Below are positions 45,046 through 53,866 of a DNA stretch of 64,000 nucleotides, one piece after another. The stretch is from a bacterium (GTDB lineage Bacteria > Pseudomonadota > Alphaproteobacteria > Rhizobiales > JAKIUO01): contig JAAETJ010001069.1 of NCBI GenBank assembly GCA_024228495.1, forward strand, positions 1 through 64,000, in the 5' to 3' direction. Both the position numbers and the translations under genes were made by a program. Below the pieces are notes generated by a model, which did no database searches, had not been told where the DNA came from, and was given only the letters and a program-made list of their open reading frames with translations. Position 1 is the first letter of the stretch. Every line of letters starts with the position of its first letter.

Positions 45046-45257
45046 CGTTAAGCCAGCTTTATTGCCAGAGGGCAATCTCGGGCGGGAGATCGCTGTTTAT
45101 GGTTACAAGTTGGAATCATCGCGCCATATTATCCGTTTCATGACATTGAGCAAGCGGCGAGGCTGTGATAACTCACACTGCTTGATCGAACAGGTCAAAT
45201 CAGGCAGTTAAGACCCTATGCAACAATCGAACCTATCGACGTTAAAGGAGCATCTAT

Positions 45258-45863
45258 ATGCTGAAAAAGGGCGACAGGCTGGTGGTGGCCACCCATAATC
45301 GGGGCAAAGTGCGAGAGATCGGCGATTTGTTGGCACCCTTTGGCATGCAGGCCGTGCCGGCCGGGGAACTGAATATCTCGGAACCTTATGAAACCGGCGA
45401 CACATTCGCGGAAAATGCTTGCCAGAAAGCGCTTCATTCGGCCAAAAGCAGCGGCTTGCCAGCGCTTGCCGATGACAGCGGGCTGGAAGTCGACGCACTT
45501 GGCGGCCAACCCGGCATTTATTCCGCTCGGTGGGGTGGCCCTGACAAGGATTTCGCAATGGCCATGGCGCGCGTGCAAAAAGAACTCGAAGCAGCTGGTG
45601 CCACGACAATCGAGCAGCGCGCCGCCAATTTTATCTGCGTGCTGGCGCTGTCTTTGCCTGATGGCACTTGCTCGACTTACGAGGGTAAGGTGTTTGGCTC
45701 CATTGCCTGGCCCATGCGCGGTAAACACGGATTTGGCTATGATCCGATTTTTGTGCCAAAAGATCACGAAATCACCTTTGGCGAGATGGATCCAGCTAAA
45801 AAGCACCTGATGTCCCATCGCGCCCGTGCGTTCGAACTTTTCACACGTGAATGTCTGTCCTAG
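45258..45863 (+). CDS. rdgB: RdgB/HAM1 non-canonical purine NTP pyrophosphatase
   Basis: House-cleaning enzyme that hydrolyses dITP and XTP. 201 residues with LVVATHNRGKVREI, FAENACQKALHSAKSSGLPALADDSGLEVDAL, PGIYSARWGG and GFGYDPIFVP motifs; the SHRARAF block closes the domain. AAAGGAG lies 8 bases upstream of the ATG. hemW follows after the small convergent gene, the usual rhizobial order apart from the insertion between them. Confidence 0.95.
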   Translation: MLKKGDRLVVATHNRGKVREIGDLLAPFGMQAVPAGELNISEPYETGDTFAENACQKALHSAKSSGLPALADDSGLEVDALGGQPGIYSARWGGPDKDFAMAMARVQKELEAAGATTIEQRAANFICVLALSLPDGTCSTYEGKVFGSIAWPMRGKHGFGYDPIFVPKDHEITFGEMDPAKKHLMSHRARAFELFTRECLS

Positions 45864-45880
45864 GGATGTTTGGCATAAAC

Positions 45881-45919
45881 AAAAAACCGACACATGCCCT
45901 CTTGGGAGACATGTGCCGG
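45881..45919 (-). terminator. terminator for the small secreted-protein gene
   Basis: On the - strand, CCGGCACATGTCTCCC and GGGCATGTGTCGG form a stem with mismatches (+ strand 45887-45919), followed by TTTTTT (45881-45886). It serves the gene at 45972-46343. Confidence 0.8.
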
Positions 45920-45971
45920 CTTAAAGCTATCTCGCCAGCGAACTGTGCGAGAAGCGTTGTAGTGCATCAAG

Positions 45972-46343
45972 TTAGCGACGTGCGACGCTCAAACCTTTGC
46001 GGCAAGGACGAGCCTGTACTTTGCAGGTCCATGAGGTTCTGGAGGCTTTTTCGCAATTTGCGGAGCGATGGGAGGCGCGGTTGTAATGACCCCAGTCGGT
46101 GCCATATTCAGCCACTGTAAAGGTCACCCAGTGATTGACAGCTGTCTTATACGCTTTATCGCGGCTGGGAAAAGCGCGTGGGCTTTTGCCGTAATGAAAA
46201 TGGCCAACCAGGCAGACCTGGGCTTTTTCGCTGCGCAAAGTATGCAGCATGGAGGCAACGCCAGTATCAGTGGCGGAAGCTGGAGCAGAAATGAGAAGGG
46301 AGAAAATTGTGGCGATGACGCCGAAGCGAAGTGTTTTGAACAT
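45972..46343 (-). CDS. small secreted hypothetical protein
   Basis: 123 residues from ATG 46343 (AAGG upstream). Signal peptide MFKTLRFGVIATIFSLLISAPASA. The mature part shows CLVGHFHYG, AVNHWVTFTVAEYGTDWG, HRSANCEKA and TCKVQARPCRKG. The two Cys pairs probably form disulfides, and the pattern (GHFHYG, WxxFTxxEYG) recurs in small exported proteins of this order as I remember it. Function unknown. It interrupts the rdgB-hemW pair, facing the other way. Confidence 0.75.
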   Translation of the reverse strand: MFKTLRFGVIATIFSLLISAPASATDTGVASMLHTLRSEKAQVCLVGHFHYGKSPRAFPSRDKAYKTAVNHWVTFTVAEYGTDWGHYNRASHRSANCEKASRTSWTCKVQARPCRKGLSVARR

Positions 46344-46455
46344 GTTACAATACCTTAACTGACAACTAACATTACAAACTAACTGACCGGGACAAAACGC
46401 CCAAAAAAAACTTTGAGGCGGACACAAACTTACCCGGCTACTGGGTGCCTTGAAT

Positions 46456-47682
46456 ATGAACAAGAATGGTAAACAGGTGATTAACCAGGTTTACAACGAT
46501 GCCAGCAATGACCTCTTGCCAGGGCTTTATATGCATTGGCCCTATTGTGTTTCAAAATGCCCTTATTGCGATTTTAACTCCCATGTCCGGCAGGTTTTCG
46601 ATGAACGCCAATATGTTGAAGCGATCTGCTCGGAACTCGAATATTTGGCTACCCTTCAAGGGGATAGGGACTGCAGTAAACCCTTGTTGGGAAGTATTTT
46701 CTTTGGCGGCGGGACACCAAGTCTGATGCAGCCAGAAACGGTGGGCGCGCTGCTCGATTATGTACGATCAAGATTTTCTCTTGTCCCTGATGTCGAAATT
46801 ACACTGGAAGCCAATCCTTCCTCCGTTGAGGCGGCGCGTTTTCAGGCGCTTGGTGGGGCTGGGATCAATCGTGTTTCGCTGGGGGTACAGGCCCTGCATG
46901 ATAAGGATTTACAGGTCTTGGGGCGGGCGCATGGGGTGAACGAAGCGCTGGCTGCCGTTGCGCTTGCGCAGCAGAGTTTTGCGCGCTCCAGCTTTGATCT
47001 GATTTATGGCCGCCACGGGCAGCAATTGGCGCAATGGCGCGATGAGCTGAAACGAGGCATCGATCTCTCAAACGGTCATCTATCGCTTTATCAACTGACC
47101 ATCGAAGAGGGCACACAATATAAAAACCTGTTTGATCGCGGTGAGTTGAATCTGCCATCCAATGATCGCTCGGTACGGTTTTTTGAAGAGACCCGTAACA
47201 TCTGCGAAGCAGCTGGTCTGGATGCCTATGAGATTTCAAATTATGCTGCGGCGGGCGAACAATCGCGGCACAATCTGGTTTATTGGCGCTACGGCACCTA
47301 TATGGGGGTTGGCCCGGGGGCGCATGGGCGCATCGAGCGGGGCGGGCACAAGGTGGCAACCGCTGCCATACGCTCGCCAAAGCGCTGGATGGCGCAGGTG
47401 AAGGAGCTTGGCCACGGCATTGAGACCATGGACAAGCTCTTGCAAAGCGAGATGGCTGATGAGATGCTGTTGATGGGATTACGCCTGACAAAAGGCGTCG
47501 ATCTGGCTCATTTGCAGGCGCTTTGTGGTCGCTCTATCAAGCCACAGAAAATCAATGAACTGGTGAGCGCTGGCCTGTGCGAGATGTCTGAAAAAGAAGA
47601 TTTTTTTCGTGTCAGTGATCGCGGTATTTGCGTTCTTAACCAGATCGTTGCACAGCTTTCAGGTGCTCTGGATCCTGTCTAG
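46456..47682 (+). CDS. hemW: HemW-type radical SAM heme chaperone
   Basis: 408 residues from ATG 46456. The radical SAM Cys motif is in YCVSKCPYCDFNSH (C-x3-C-x2-C). Further blocks: FFGGGTPSLMQPE, ITLEANPSS, INRVSLGVQALHDKDLQVLGR and SLYQLTIEEGTQY. It lacks the extra Cys of HemN and is the HemW type, which inserts heme into respiratory proteins. The C-terminal HemN_C-like helical part is at about 340-400. A TTG two codons earlier (46450) is a possible start. Confidence 0.93.
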   Translation: MNKNGKQVINQVYNDASNDLLPGLYMHWPYCVSKCPYCDFNSHVRQVFDERQYVEAICSELEYLATLQGDRDCSKPLLGSIFFGGGTPSLMQPETVGALLDYVRSRFSLVPDVEITLEANPSSVEAARFQALGGAGINRVSLGVQALHDKDLQVLGRAHGVNEALAAVALAQQSFARSSFDLIYGRHGQQLAQWRDELKRGIDLSNGHLSLYQLTIEEGTQYKNLFDRGELNLPSNDRSVRFFEETRNICEAAGLDAYEISNYAAAGEQSRHNLVYWRYGTYMGVGPGAHGRIERGGHKVATAAIRSPKRWMAQVKELGHGIETMDKLLQSEMADEMLLMGLRLTKGVDLAHLQALCGRSIKPQKINELVSAGLCEMSEKEDFFRVSDRGICVLNQIVAQLSGALDPV

Positions 47683-48002
47683 ACAAATTGACCAACATGT
47701 ATGTCATGTTCGGGCTTTTGTTGCGCGAGTGATGGTAGATCACGAGGCCCAAAAAGCGTTTATAAAACAAAGAGGTTGAGACTGGATTATAGAGCGTCCA
47801 GGTGCGTTCACGAACGGACCGATAACGGGGGATTACAAACACGGATTTGCGTCGACGGTGAATGATCTGAAGCTGAAAATATCACGCACCGATGTTGCCA
47901 GTTTTATGTTGGCACAATTATCCGGCGATCTGTATTTACACTGCACACCGGGTTTGTCTTACTGATCGGCGACGAGAATGGCAATGTGCGGTCTGGTTGA
48001 AT
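47683..48002. other. hemW downstream gap
   Basis: 320 bp. A - strand frame from GTG 47842 to 47636 overlaps the hemW end and encodes 68 residues (includes VRERTWTLYNPVSTS) of gene-like composition, but it has no RBS or known family. I see no other gene, RNA or terminator. Confidence 0.3.
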
Positions 48003-48845
48003 TTAAGGAACCAGATTATCTAGTAAAAGTACTGACATATCAGACCAGTGGGTTGCGTTCTCACTGTCGCGGGCGGCTTCGATGGATTTGAGACAGGCGT
48101 GGCAAAAGGCGAAGGTCAACAAGCGGTCTTTGTTCAAGGACAGATTATTGGCAATGCGAGTTGCTCTGGTGGAAAGGCGGAGTCGAATTTCGCGAGAATC
48201 TCGCTGCTCGCCTTTATGGCACAAGGCGCTGGCAAATTCATAATGCAAATCACCGCAAATGCCTTGCGGGGCGATGGTTAGCCAGCCACGTTTGGAATGG
48301 TGCATGACTTTGTCAAAATGCAGATTTCCATGCAGGGGCAGGGGCGTTTTGGTGGTTTGCAACAGATGCCGGATAAGCCGTGCGCCGTGGCGATGAACAA
48401 GATTTTCCGAATATTTTTGCGCCAGTAAGGGATGCATGGTGGACCCAAGTGGGATCAGCCGTGCTTTTAGCGGCGTGCGTTTAGGTGCTTGCAGCTTGGC
48501 GATCACATCGCTAAGCGTATCAATAGCCTGGTTATCTTCCTCTTCGTCGACAAGATTGGAAAGAGCTGGGCCGTCAATCCATTCCAGCAATTGCACGTTT
48601 TTTTGTTTTTTGAGAATATTGGCGCTGCCAGATCCTTCGTACCAGCGTAGCAGGCTTGAAGAGGTCGTAAAGCTTTTGCCCTCGCTCGCTCGTTTTAACA
48701 TTGCAGGACCAAAGGCTGTACTGACAGGCGCTAGCAAGGTTTCATCACGCCAAATCGGGGTGCCATGAGCCGACAATTGCCAGCTTTTTGGATATTTTTC
48801 CAATATTGTTTCTGATCGTCCACCAGTCATCTGGTCTAGCTCCAA
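48003..48845 (-). CDS. predicted pseudokinase of the APH(6)/hydroxyurea-kinase family
   Basis: 280 residues with the aminoglycoside/hydroxyurea phosphotransferase layout: N-terminal lobe with FGPAMLKRASEGK, QLLEWIDGPAL, then LPLHGNLHFDKVMHHSKRGW and LTIAPQGICGDLHYEFASAL. The active-site pattern expected is HGDLHxxN and DPKG. Here catalytic Asp is Asn (about 174), the Mg-binding Asn is Lys (about 179), and the DPKG Asp is Ala (about 192). The frame is otherwise intact, so the protein is probably a catalytically dead kinase fold. It faces hemW; its start lies beyond a terminator for the repeat gene. Confidence 0.8.
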   Translation of the reverse strand: MELDQMTGGRSETILEKYPKSWQLSAHGTPIWRDETLLAPVSTAFGPAMLKRASEGKSFTTSSSLLRWYEGSGSANILKKQKNVQLLEWIDGPALSNLVDEEEDNQAIDTLSDVIAKLQAPKRTPLKARLIPLGSTMHPLLAQKYSENLVHRHGARLIRHLLQTTKTPLPLHGNLHFDKVMHHSKRGWLTIAPQGICGDLHYEFASALCHKGEQRDSREIRLRLSTRATRIANNLSLNKDRLLTFAFCHACLKSIEAARDSENATHWSDMSVLLLDNLVP

Positions 48846-48902
48846 AAATATTTAAATAATAGCTCTGGTAATGACATCGCACGCAGGTAGTTGACAGAAA
48901 GT

Positions 48903-48943
48903 AAAAGCCCATCCTGATTTTTGGTTAAAAATCAGGATGGGCT
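48903..48943 (-). terminator. terminator of the repeat-protein gene
   Basis: A perfect 17-bp inverted repeat AGCCCATCCTGATTTTT (48906-48922) with its complement at 48927-48943, loop GGTT. On the - strand it is followed by TTTT (48903-48906), about 40 bp after the stop at 48986. Confidence 0.9.
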
Positions 48944-48985
48944 GTTTGTAGCCTACGCACAGGGGGTGTACGCTTAAATTATTTT

Positions 48986-50509
48986 CTAGCTACAATGGCG
49001 ATTTTTAGTGCAAGCCCGATAGCGTACACGCCGTACGCAAGGCCGTCTGGTGGCTTTGCGTGCTCTGATGGAGCGCCGACGTATTACCCGGGCGGGCCGG
49101 ACAATTACGCGTGAGGTGTGCCATCCATACAAAGCCGGCTTATGAGTGCGGTAGCTGTAGGCATTGCGCACCTTGACGCGTACCTTGCGGCTCGAATAAA
49201 CCGCCGGGCTATGAATCCTTTGTTGGCTTGCATGGCGGACAATCACCCGCTTCTTGCGCCAGCTATAAACGGCTGGTGCGTGGGTGCTATAGCTGCGGGC
49301 CCGCTTGATTTTTACACGCACCGTCCGGCTCGCATATTTTGCGGGCGTATGGACGCTAACCCGTTTGGCGGGGCGAATTCGTACCCGTTCCTTGCGCCAG
49401 CTATAAACGGCTGGTGTGTGAGTACGATAAGAGCTGGCTGGGCGTACTTTGATCCGAACAGACCGCGTTGAATATAGAGCTGGAGTGCGTACGCTAACCC
49501 GTTTGGCAGGGCGAATTTGCACCCGTTCTGTACGCCAGCTATAGACAGCTGGGGTGCGCGTGCGCGTGGTGCTGGCTTTTTGAACTAGTACGCGTACCTT
49601 GCGAGTGGAATAGACTGCTGGAGTGCGCACACTATAACGGCGGCCAGAGCGGATTTTTACCTGGTGGCTCGTATAGCCAACCGTTCGCACTGGGGTGCGT
49701 ATCCTGCAATAGGTGACACAGCTATTACAGCTGCGCGTCTTGATGGTGCGCGTCCGGCACGTCGTTGTGACATGACGCTTTTTAACGGTCTTGTAGACAG
49801 CAGGTTCGCTGCGGTGGCTCACTGAGGCGCGGCGCACGAGCACCCGTTCACTGCGGGTTTTATAAATGGCTGGTTGTCGGTGCACTCTGGTTGATGCCGG
49901 GCGGACCTTGACGCGTATTTTGCGCATGGAGTATACGGCTGGTTCTATGCGAGTTTTTACGGAAGCGCGGCGGACCATGACCCGTTCGCGGCGTATTTTA
50001 TACACAGCAGGTTTATGATGGGTTTTTGTTGAGGCGCGGCGTATCAGCACACGGTTTTTGCGTGTCCTATAGACGGCTGGTTTGGTATGGGTTCTGGTGG
50101 AAGCACGGCGTGTCATGAAGCGTTCGCGCCTTGTTTCGTAGACGGCTGGCTCATGATGGACGCGGCTTGAAGCGGCGCGAACTTTTACTTTTTGTTTGCG
50201 CCAGCCATATGTGGCGGGCTTGCGAATGATTTTCGTGGAGGCGCGGCGCACCAGAACACGCTCGCGGCGGGTTTTGTAAACGGCTGGTTTATGATGAGTA
50301 CGTGTCGAAGCGGCGCGGATCAAATAGCGTTTGCGGCGTGTTTTATATTGGCCAGGTTTTCGGACTGTTCTGGTGCAGCTTACTCTTGATGAGCAGGTTT
50401 TGACGGTTTTGCACGCTGAGCGAGCACCACATCCAGCGGTCGCCACATTGCTCGTGAAAGCCAGCGTAGCGAACGTTGCTGTGACAAGAGCGATAAATTT
50501 ATAGTTCAT
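48986..50509 (-). CDS. secreted, very basic 23-residue tandem-repeat protein
   Basis: 507 residues. Signal peptide MNYKFIALVTATFATLAF, cleavage near VATAG. The body is about 16 repeats of the form PAVYKTRRERVLVRRAST-x-x-x-H, with PA-Y at fixed spacing: about eight copies before and eight after a Cys-rich hinge (CRTRTIKTRSCNSCVTYCRI). Copies alternate between a TRRERV type and a WRKxKV type. Three Cys-rich islands (N-terminus, hinge and C-terminus) suggest disulfide-linked ends. Arg, Lys and His dominate and acidic residues are rare. Similar repeats of PAxYKTVTExVLVKPAS type occur in some outer-membrane proteins; the Arg-rich form here is unusual. RBS AGGGAGAC upstream. Confidence 0.8.
   Translation of the reverse strand: MNYKFIALVTATFATLAFTSNVATAGCGARSACKTVKTCSSRVSCTRTVRKPGQYKTRRKRYLIRAASTRTHHKPAVYKTRRERVLVRRASTKIIRKPATYGWRKQKVKVRAASSRVHHEPAVYETRRERFMTRRASTRTHTKPAVYRTRKNRVLIRRASTKTHHKPAVYKIRRERVMVRRASVKTRIEPAVYSMRKIRVKVRPASTRVHRQPAIYKTRSERVLVRRASVSHRSEPAVYKTVKKRHVTTTCRTRTIKTRSCNSCVTYCRIRTPVRTVGYTSHQVKIRSGRRYSVRTPAVYSTRKVRVLVQKASTTRTRTPAVYSWRTERVQIRPAKRVSVRTPALYSTRSVRIKVRPASSYRTHTPAVYSWRKERVRIRPAKRVSVHTPAKYASRTVRVKIKRARSYSTHAPAVYSWRKKRVIVRHASQQRIHSPAVYSSRKVRVKVRNAYSYRTHKPALYGWHTSRVIVRPARVIRRRSIRARKATRRPCVRRVRYRACTKNRHCS
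49070..50360. repeat. 69-bp coding tandem repeat array
   Basis: DNA underlying the 23-residue repeats. The period is 69 bp, with about eight units on each side of a 120-bp non-repeat hinge near 49640-49790. Units differ by substitutions, so the array is old or under selection rather than freshly expanded. Confidence 0.75.
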
Positions 50510-50923
50510 GATAAGATAAGTCTCCCTGATCGATTGAGATCGTCAAGCATCTCTATAGAAGCTGCTTTGAGGGGACTATTTTTTGTTTGGCTGTCCCTGC
50601 TCACACAAGCACCCCCCAAACTCATCCGTTAAACCGAAGTCAAAATCACCTTTCCGCTCACGGATCAGGGAGAATTCCTCGTTTTATCAATCGTGTACGA
50701 GATACTGTTTAAAGGCTACCCCAATCAGAAGAGGCAATGCAATAGAGGAACTAACCTATTGGTGTAAAAAGCACTAATTGCGTGTAATTAGGTTAACGTC
50801 AGCAGGCAGTCGACCTGTTCAAGGTGCGACCATGGTTTGTTTCTTGGTGTTCCCGAAACATCTGCTATGATCACGCGAGAAAATAAACGAGATCACAGAC
50901 AGATTAGTTAGGAGAATTGCCAA
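50510..50923. other. upstream region of the repeat gene and lemA
   Basis: 414 bp between divergent genes. It must hold two promoters. ORFs here lack RBS and recognisable products. I see no strong hairpin or RNA gene. Confidence 0.4.
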
Positions 50924-51541
50924 ATGGCTCATCCTTCACTCGTTGCGACACTACGCAACGTCACCTTATTGCTTTCTTTGTATGTATTGAGCACGCTCTT
51001 GAGTGGTTGTGGCATCAATAATATTCCGACCTATGAGGAAAACGCGAAGGCCAAATGGAGTCAGGTTCTGAACCAGTATCAACGCCGCTCTGATCTCGTT
51101 CCAAATATTGTAAAAACCGTCAAAGGCTTTGCAGCTCATGAAAAAGATGTGCTGATCTCGGTCGTCAATGCGCGTGCCAAGGCAACGTCGCTGAACTTGC
51201 CAGCAGGAGCTACTCCCACTGCTGAGCAGCTGCAAAAACTGCAGGCCGTACAAGGGCAGTTGTCTGGTGCCCTGTCGAAATTATTGCTGGTAGTGGAGCG
51301 CTATCCCGATTTGAAATCAAATCAGAATTTCCTGCAATTGCAAACCGCTTTGGAGGGCACTGAAAATCGTATCGGCGTAGCGCGGCGTGATTATATCGAA
51401 GCAGTGAGAGCCTATAATACAGAGCTTAAAACCATTCCCGGGCGCTGGTGGAAGCAGGCCATGTATCCAACCAATGAGCCGCTGGCAACCTTTACAGTTG
51501 CCAAAGAAAAAACCATGGTTCCAGAGGTCAAGTTCAATTAG
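50924..51541 (+). CDS. LemA family lipoprotein
   Basis: 205 residues. Signal and lipobox-like LLSGC near residue 29, then the LemA helical domain: NIPTYEENAKAKWSQVLNQYQRR, SDLVPNIVKTVKGFA, LKSNQNFLQLQTALEGTENR and ARRDYIEAVRAYNTELK. LemA proteins are of unknown function and often pair with TPM-domain proteins, as here (next two genes). RBS TTAGGAG upstream. Confidence 0.93.
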   Translation: MAHPSLVATLRNVTLLLSLYVLSTLLSGCGINNIPTYEENAKAKWSQVLNQYQRRSDLVPNIVKTVKGFAAHEKDVLISVVNARAKATSLNLPAGATPTAEQLQKLQAVQGQLSGALSKLLLVVERYPDLKSNQNFLQLQTALEGTENRIGVARRDYIEAVRAYNTELKTIPGRWWKQAMYPTNEPLATFTVAKEKTMVPEVKFN

Positions 51542-51557
51542 CCGGACAGGGATCTCG

Positions 51558-52382
51558 ATGGTCAAGATGAGCGATTTTTTCTCTATTGCGAACGTGCAGA
51601 TACGCAAGTTTTCTTTGCTGCTGGCCGGTCTTGTTACGGTTGCTGTTTTGTTCGTGGGGCATGCGCACCTTGCCCTTGCCGATCCTGTTTTTCCCAAACT
51701 TTCGGGACGGGTAGTTGATGGCGCAAATATGCTGGGGCAGGCGGACCGCCAATTGATCACCGAGCAGCTCGCCCAGTTGGAAGAAAAATCAACCGACCAG
51801 CTGGTACTTGTTACTTTGCCAAGTCTGCAAGGCTATGACATCGCCGATTTTGGCGTGCGTCTGGCGCGTCATTGGCAAATCGGTCAAAGAGACAAGAACA
51901 ATGGTGTGTTGTTGATCGTCGCGCCCAAGGATCGCAAGGTGCGCATCGAGGTCGGCTATGGCCTGGAGGGCACGCTCACCGATACGTTGGCTGGCAATAT
52001 TGTTCACAACCGTATCCTGCCCTTGTTTCGCAAGGGCGATATGCCTGAGGGTATCAGGCGCGGCATCACTGACATTATTGATGTGCTGACCGGTGATGCG
52101 GCTGGCGTGGCGCAGCGTGCCAAAGGCAAGCGGCGATCGTCAAAAGGCGAACTCGACTTGACCGGTTTGTTTATTCTGGGGCTATGGGCCTTCATGTTTT
52201 TTGGCGGTATTGGTAGAGCTATTTTTGGTGCTGGCCGCGGCGGCGTCATTATTGTGCCGGTGGGCGAGGCCACAAGCCATTGGTCCGGCGGTCGTGGCGG
52301 TGGTGGCTTTGGAGGCGGCGGTGGAGGATTTTCCGGTGGCGGCGGCAGCTTTGGCGGTGGTGGCTCGTCTGGCGGCTGGTAA
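51558..52382 (+). CDS. TPM-domain protein, YgcG-like, with Gly-rich tail
   Basis: 274 residues from ATG 51558; a second ATG lies at 51567. Signal-type segment LLLAGLVTVAVLFVGHAHLALA, then the TPM domain (about 45-175) with GRVVDGANML, STDQLVLVTLPSLQGYDI and NNGVLLIVAPKDRKVRIEVGYGLEG. A membrane helix FILGLWAFMFFGGIGRAIFG near 205-225 and a pure Gly/Ser tail (GGGGFGGGGGGFSGGGGSFGGGG-type) follow. Domain order and tail are typical of YgcG. Role is unknown; TPM has been linked to phosphatase activity and photosystem repair in plants. Confidence 0.92.
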   Translation: MVKMSDFFSIANVQIRKFSLLLAGLVTVAVLFVGHAHLALADPVFPKLSGRVVDGANMLGQADRQLITEQLAQLEEKSTDQLVLVTLPSLQGYDIADFGVRLARHWQIGQRDKNNGVLLIVAPKDRKVRIEVGYGLEGTLTDTLAGNIVHNRILPLFRKGDMPEGIRRGITDIIDVLTGDAAGVAQRAKGKRRSSKGELDLTGLFILGLWAFMFFGGIGRAIFGAGRGGVIIVPVGEATSHWSGGRGGGGFGGGGGGFSGGGGSFGGGGSSGGW

Positions 52383-52547
52383 AGAGGAATGAGATTGTTG
52401 AGGCTACTTTTGCTATCGCCGGGCAGGCGTGCTGTGCTCATCGCGTTGGGGACTAATTTCCAAATCCCTTGTTATTGGGGGTGTCGTGAAGCAGTTTCTG
52501 CCGTTGGCGGTGAGCAAGTCGAGAAAGTTGTTTAGATAGGAGACGGC

Positions 52548-53198
52548 ATGTCTGTATTTTCCAGTGACGACAAGCAGCGTATATCGCAAGCGATCACCAA
52601 GGCCGAGGCGTCCACCAGTGGCGAAATCGTTGTGGTAGTGGCCAAGCGCAGCGATGATTACCGTTTCACGGTCTTGATGTGGGCGGCCCTCATTGCGCTC
52701 ACCTTGCCTCTCGTGCTGATTTATGCGCCCCTACCGAATGGCTGGCGGCTGGCCTTTTCTGGACCAGAAGTGCTTTATCTCATTCAACTCATCTGGTTTA
52801 TCGTGTTGGCTCTATTGTTTCAGCTGCCGGTGATCCGACATGCGCTGGTGCCGCAAAGCATCAAGGCGCTCCGCACGCGCCGCGCTGCCATCGAACAATT
52901 CATCGCCCAGGATTTGCACACCACCCCAAAACGTACCGGCGTGCTCATTTATGTCTCTCTCGCCGAGCGCCAGGCAGAAATCATCGCCGACGACGGCATC
53001 AATAAAAAAGTCGATCAGTTAGTCTGGCAAAATGCGGTTGATGCCCTGACCGCGCAGATGGGCAATGGCAACCCGGCGGATGGTTTCATTAGCGCCATCA
53101 ACCAGTGCGGTACCGCTATGGCCACCCATTATCCTCCAGGCGCCCCGGATACTAACGAGCACCCCAATCATCTCATTGAGTTGGATGATGGGGGTTGA
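52548..53198 (+). CDS. second TPM-domain membrane protein
   Basis: 216 residues. A TPM domain split by two membrane helices (about 38-58 and 75-100): ISQAITKAEASTSGEIVVVVA at the start, then RTGVLIYVSLAERQAEIIADDGINKKV. The C-terminal tail is Pro/His rich. It lies 165 bp after the YgcG-like gene and forms a LemA-TPM-TPM set. GGAGACGGC before the ATG. Function unknown. Confidence 0.88.
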   Translation: MSVFSSDDKQRISQAITKAEASTSGEIVVVVAKRSDDYRFTVLMWAALIALTLPLVLIYAPLPNGWRLAFSGPEVLYLIQLIWFIVLALLFQLPVIRHALVPQSIKALRTRRAAIEQFIAQDLHTTPKRTGVLIYVSLAERQAEIIADDGINKKVDQLVWQNAVDALTAQMGNGNPADGFISAINQCGTAMATHYPPGAPDTNEHPNHLIELDDGG

Positions 53199-53219
53199 GG
53201 GGGGGGGCGTGCAGATTGT

Positions 53220-53480
53220 CGATCCGAGCAACACCTCATCGGATTTTTTTGGGCCGACAGCGTTTACCGCTCGCAAAAGATCGAATGCGAGCTGGAGGAC
53301 AAGGGAATTCGCAGCCACATTCATCACAAGGGCAAGCGCGGCAAACCACTCACCGAACGTCAGAAAAAGGCCAATAAAACCCGTCCGAAGGTGCGGGTTT
53401 GCGTCGAGCATGTATTTGGTTTTAAAGAGCAATCCATGGGCAGTAAGCTGATCCATTCAATCGGTATGGCTCTTTTTTAG
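53220..53480 (+). pseudogene. C-terminal remnant of an IS5-family transposase
   Basis: One frame (ending TAG 53478-53480) encodes WADSVYRSQKIECELEDKGI, then RSHIHHKGKRGKPLTERQKKANK, VRVCVEHVFGF and ends MGSKLIHSIGMALF. This matches the last part of IS5-type DDE transposases, with the HVFG region, but it stops before the usual RARAKIG end and has lost the N-terminal two thirds. Vestige of an old insertion directly behind the second TPM gene. Confidence 0.75.
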
Positions 53481-53493
53481 TTGAGCGTTGGTT

Positions 53494-53838
53494 TCAGCCA
53501 AGTGCAGCGGCAAGGGTGGTTTGCGGGGTGATTTTGTCCTCGCCTTTTTCCAACCAGCGCCGCCAGCCCAGATAGCTTTGCAGATATTTGGTGGTCATGC
53601 CGTTGAACCGGTCCAGCCATTGCTTGAAGCAGCGGCCACAGGCATTGACGTTTTGTACGTGCAGTACTTTTTCATGCACATGTTCTTCGTTGCTGGCAAC
53701 GATCAGTTCATATTCGAGCCCCTCACTTTTTGCAAGGCTTAGTTCTGCCATCGCTTTTTGCGCAAATTGTTTCGCCTTGGCCTTGCCCTCTCCTTCCAGA
53801 CGCCCGGCGAACAGGGGAATAAACGTAGAGGTGAACAA
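53494..53838 (-). pseudogene. C-terminal remnant of an IS1595-family transposase
   Basis: 114 residues, read leftward, ending HVQNVNACGRCFKQWLDRFNG, then MTTKYLQSYLGWRRWLEKGED and TLAAALG. This is the typical IS1595/ISXO2 end (HIQNVNAYHSRLKGW and YLGWRR). The N-terminal zinc-ribbon and the first two catalytic Asp regions are missing. It lies tail-to-tail with the IS5 remnant, so this spot has been a repeated insertion target. Confidence 0.75.
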
Positions 53839-53866
53839 CCACCTGCTTTTGCCGGTGGTTGTTCAC
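53831..53866. repeat. perfect 13-bp inverted repeat at the IS1595 remnant edge
   Basis: GTGAACAACCACC (53831-53843) and GGTGGTTGTTCAC (53854-53866), loop of 10. It marks the upstream edge of the IS1595 remnant. It could be a fossil transposon end or a hairpin that blocks transcription between the remnant and the ABC operon. Confidence 0.5.

Noticed and set aside
47636-47842. 68-residue - strand frame at the hemW end
   Set aside because: Gene-like composition, but overlaps hemW, has a GTG start without RBS and no recognised family; left as a note in the gap entry.
49118-49471. Repetitive + strand frame opposite the repeat gene
   Set aside because: It mirrors the 69-bp repeat period of the real - strand gene and lacks a start context.
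49070-50360. CRISPR array in the 49-50 kb repeat region
   Set aside because: The repeat is a continuous 69-bp coding period with diverged units and no unique spacers.
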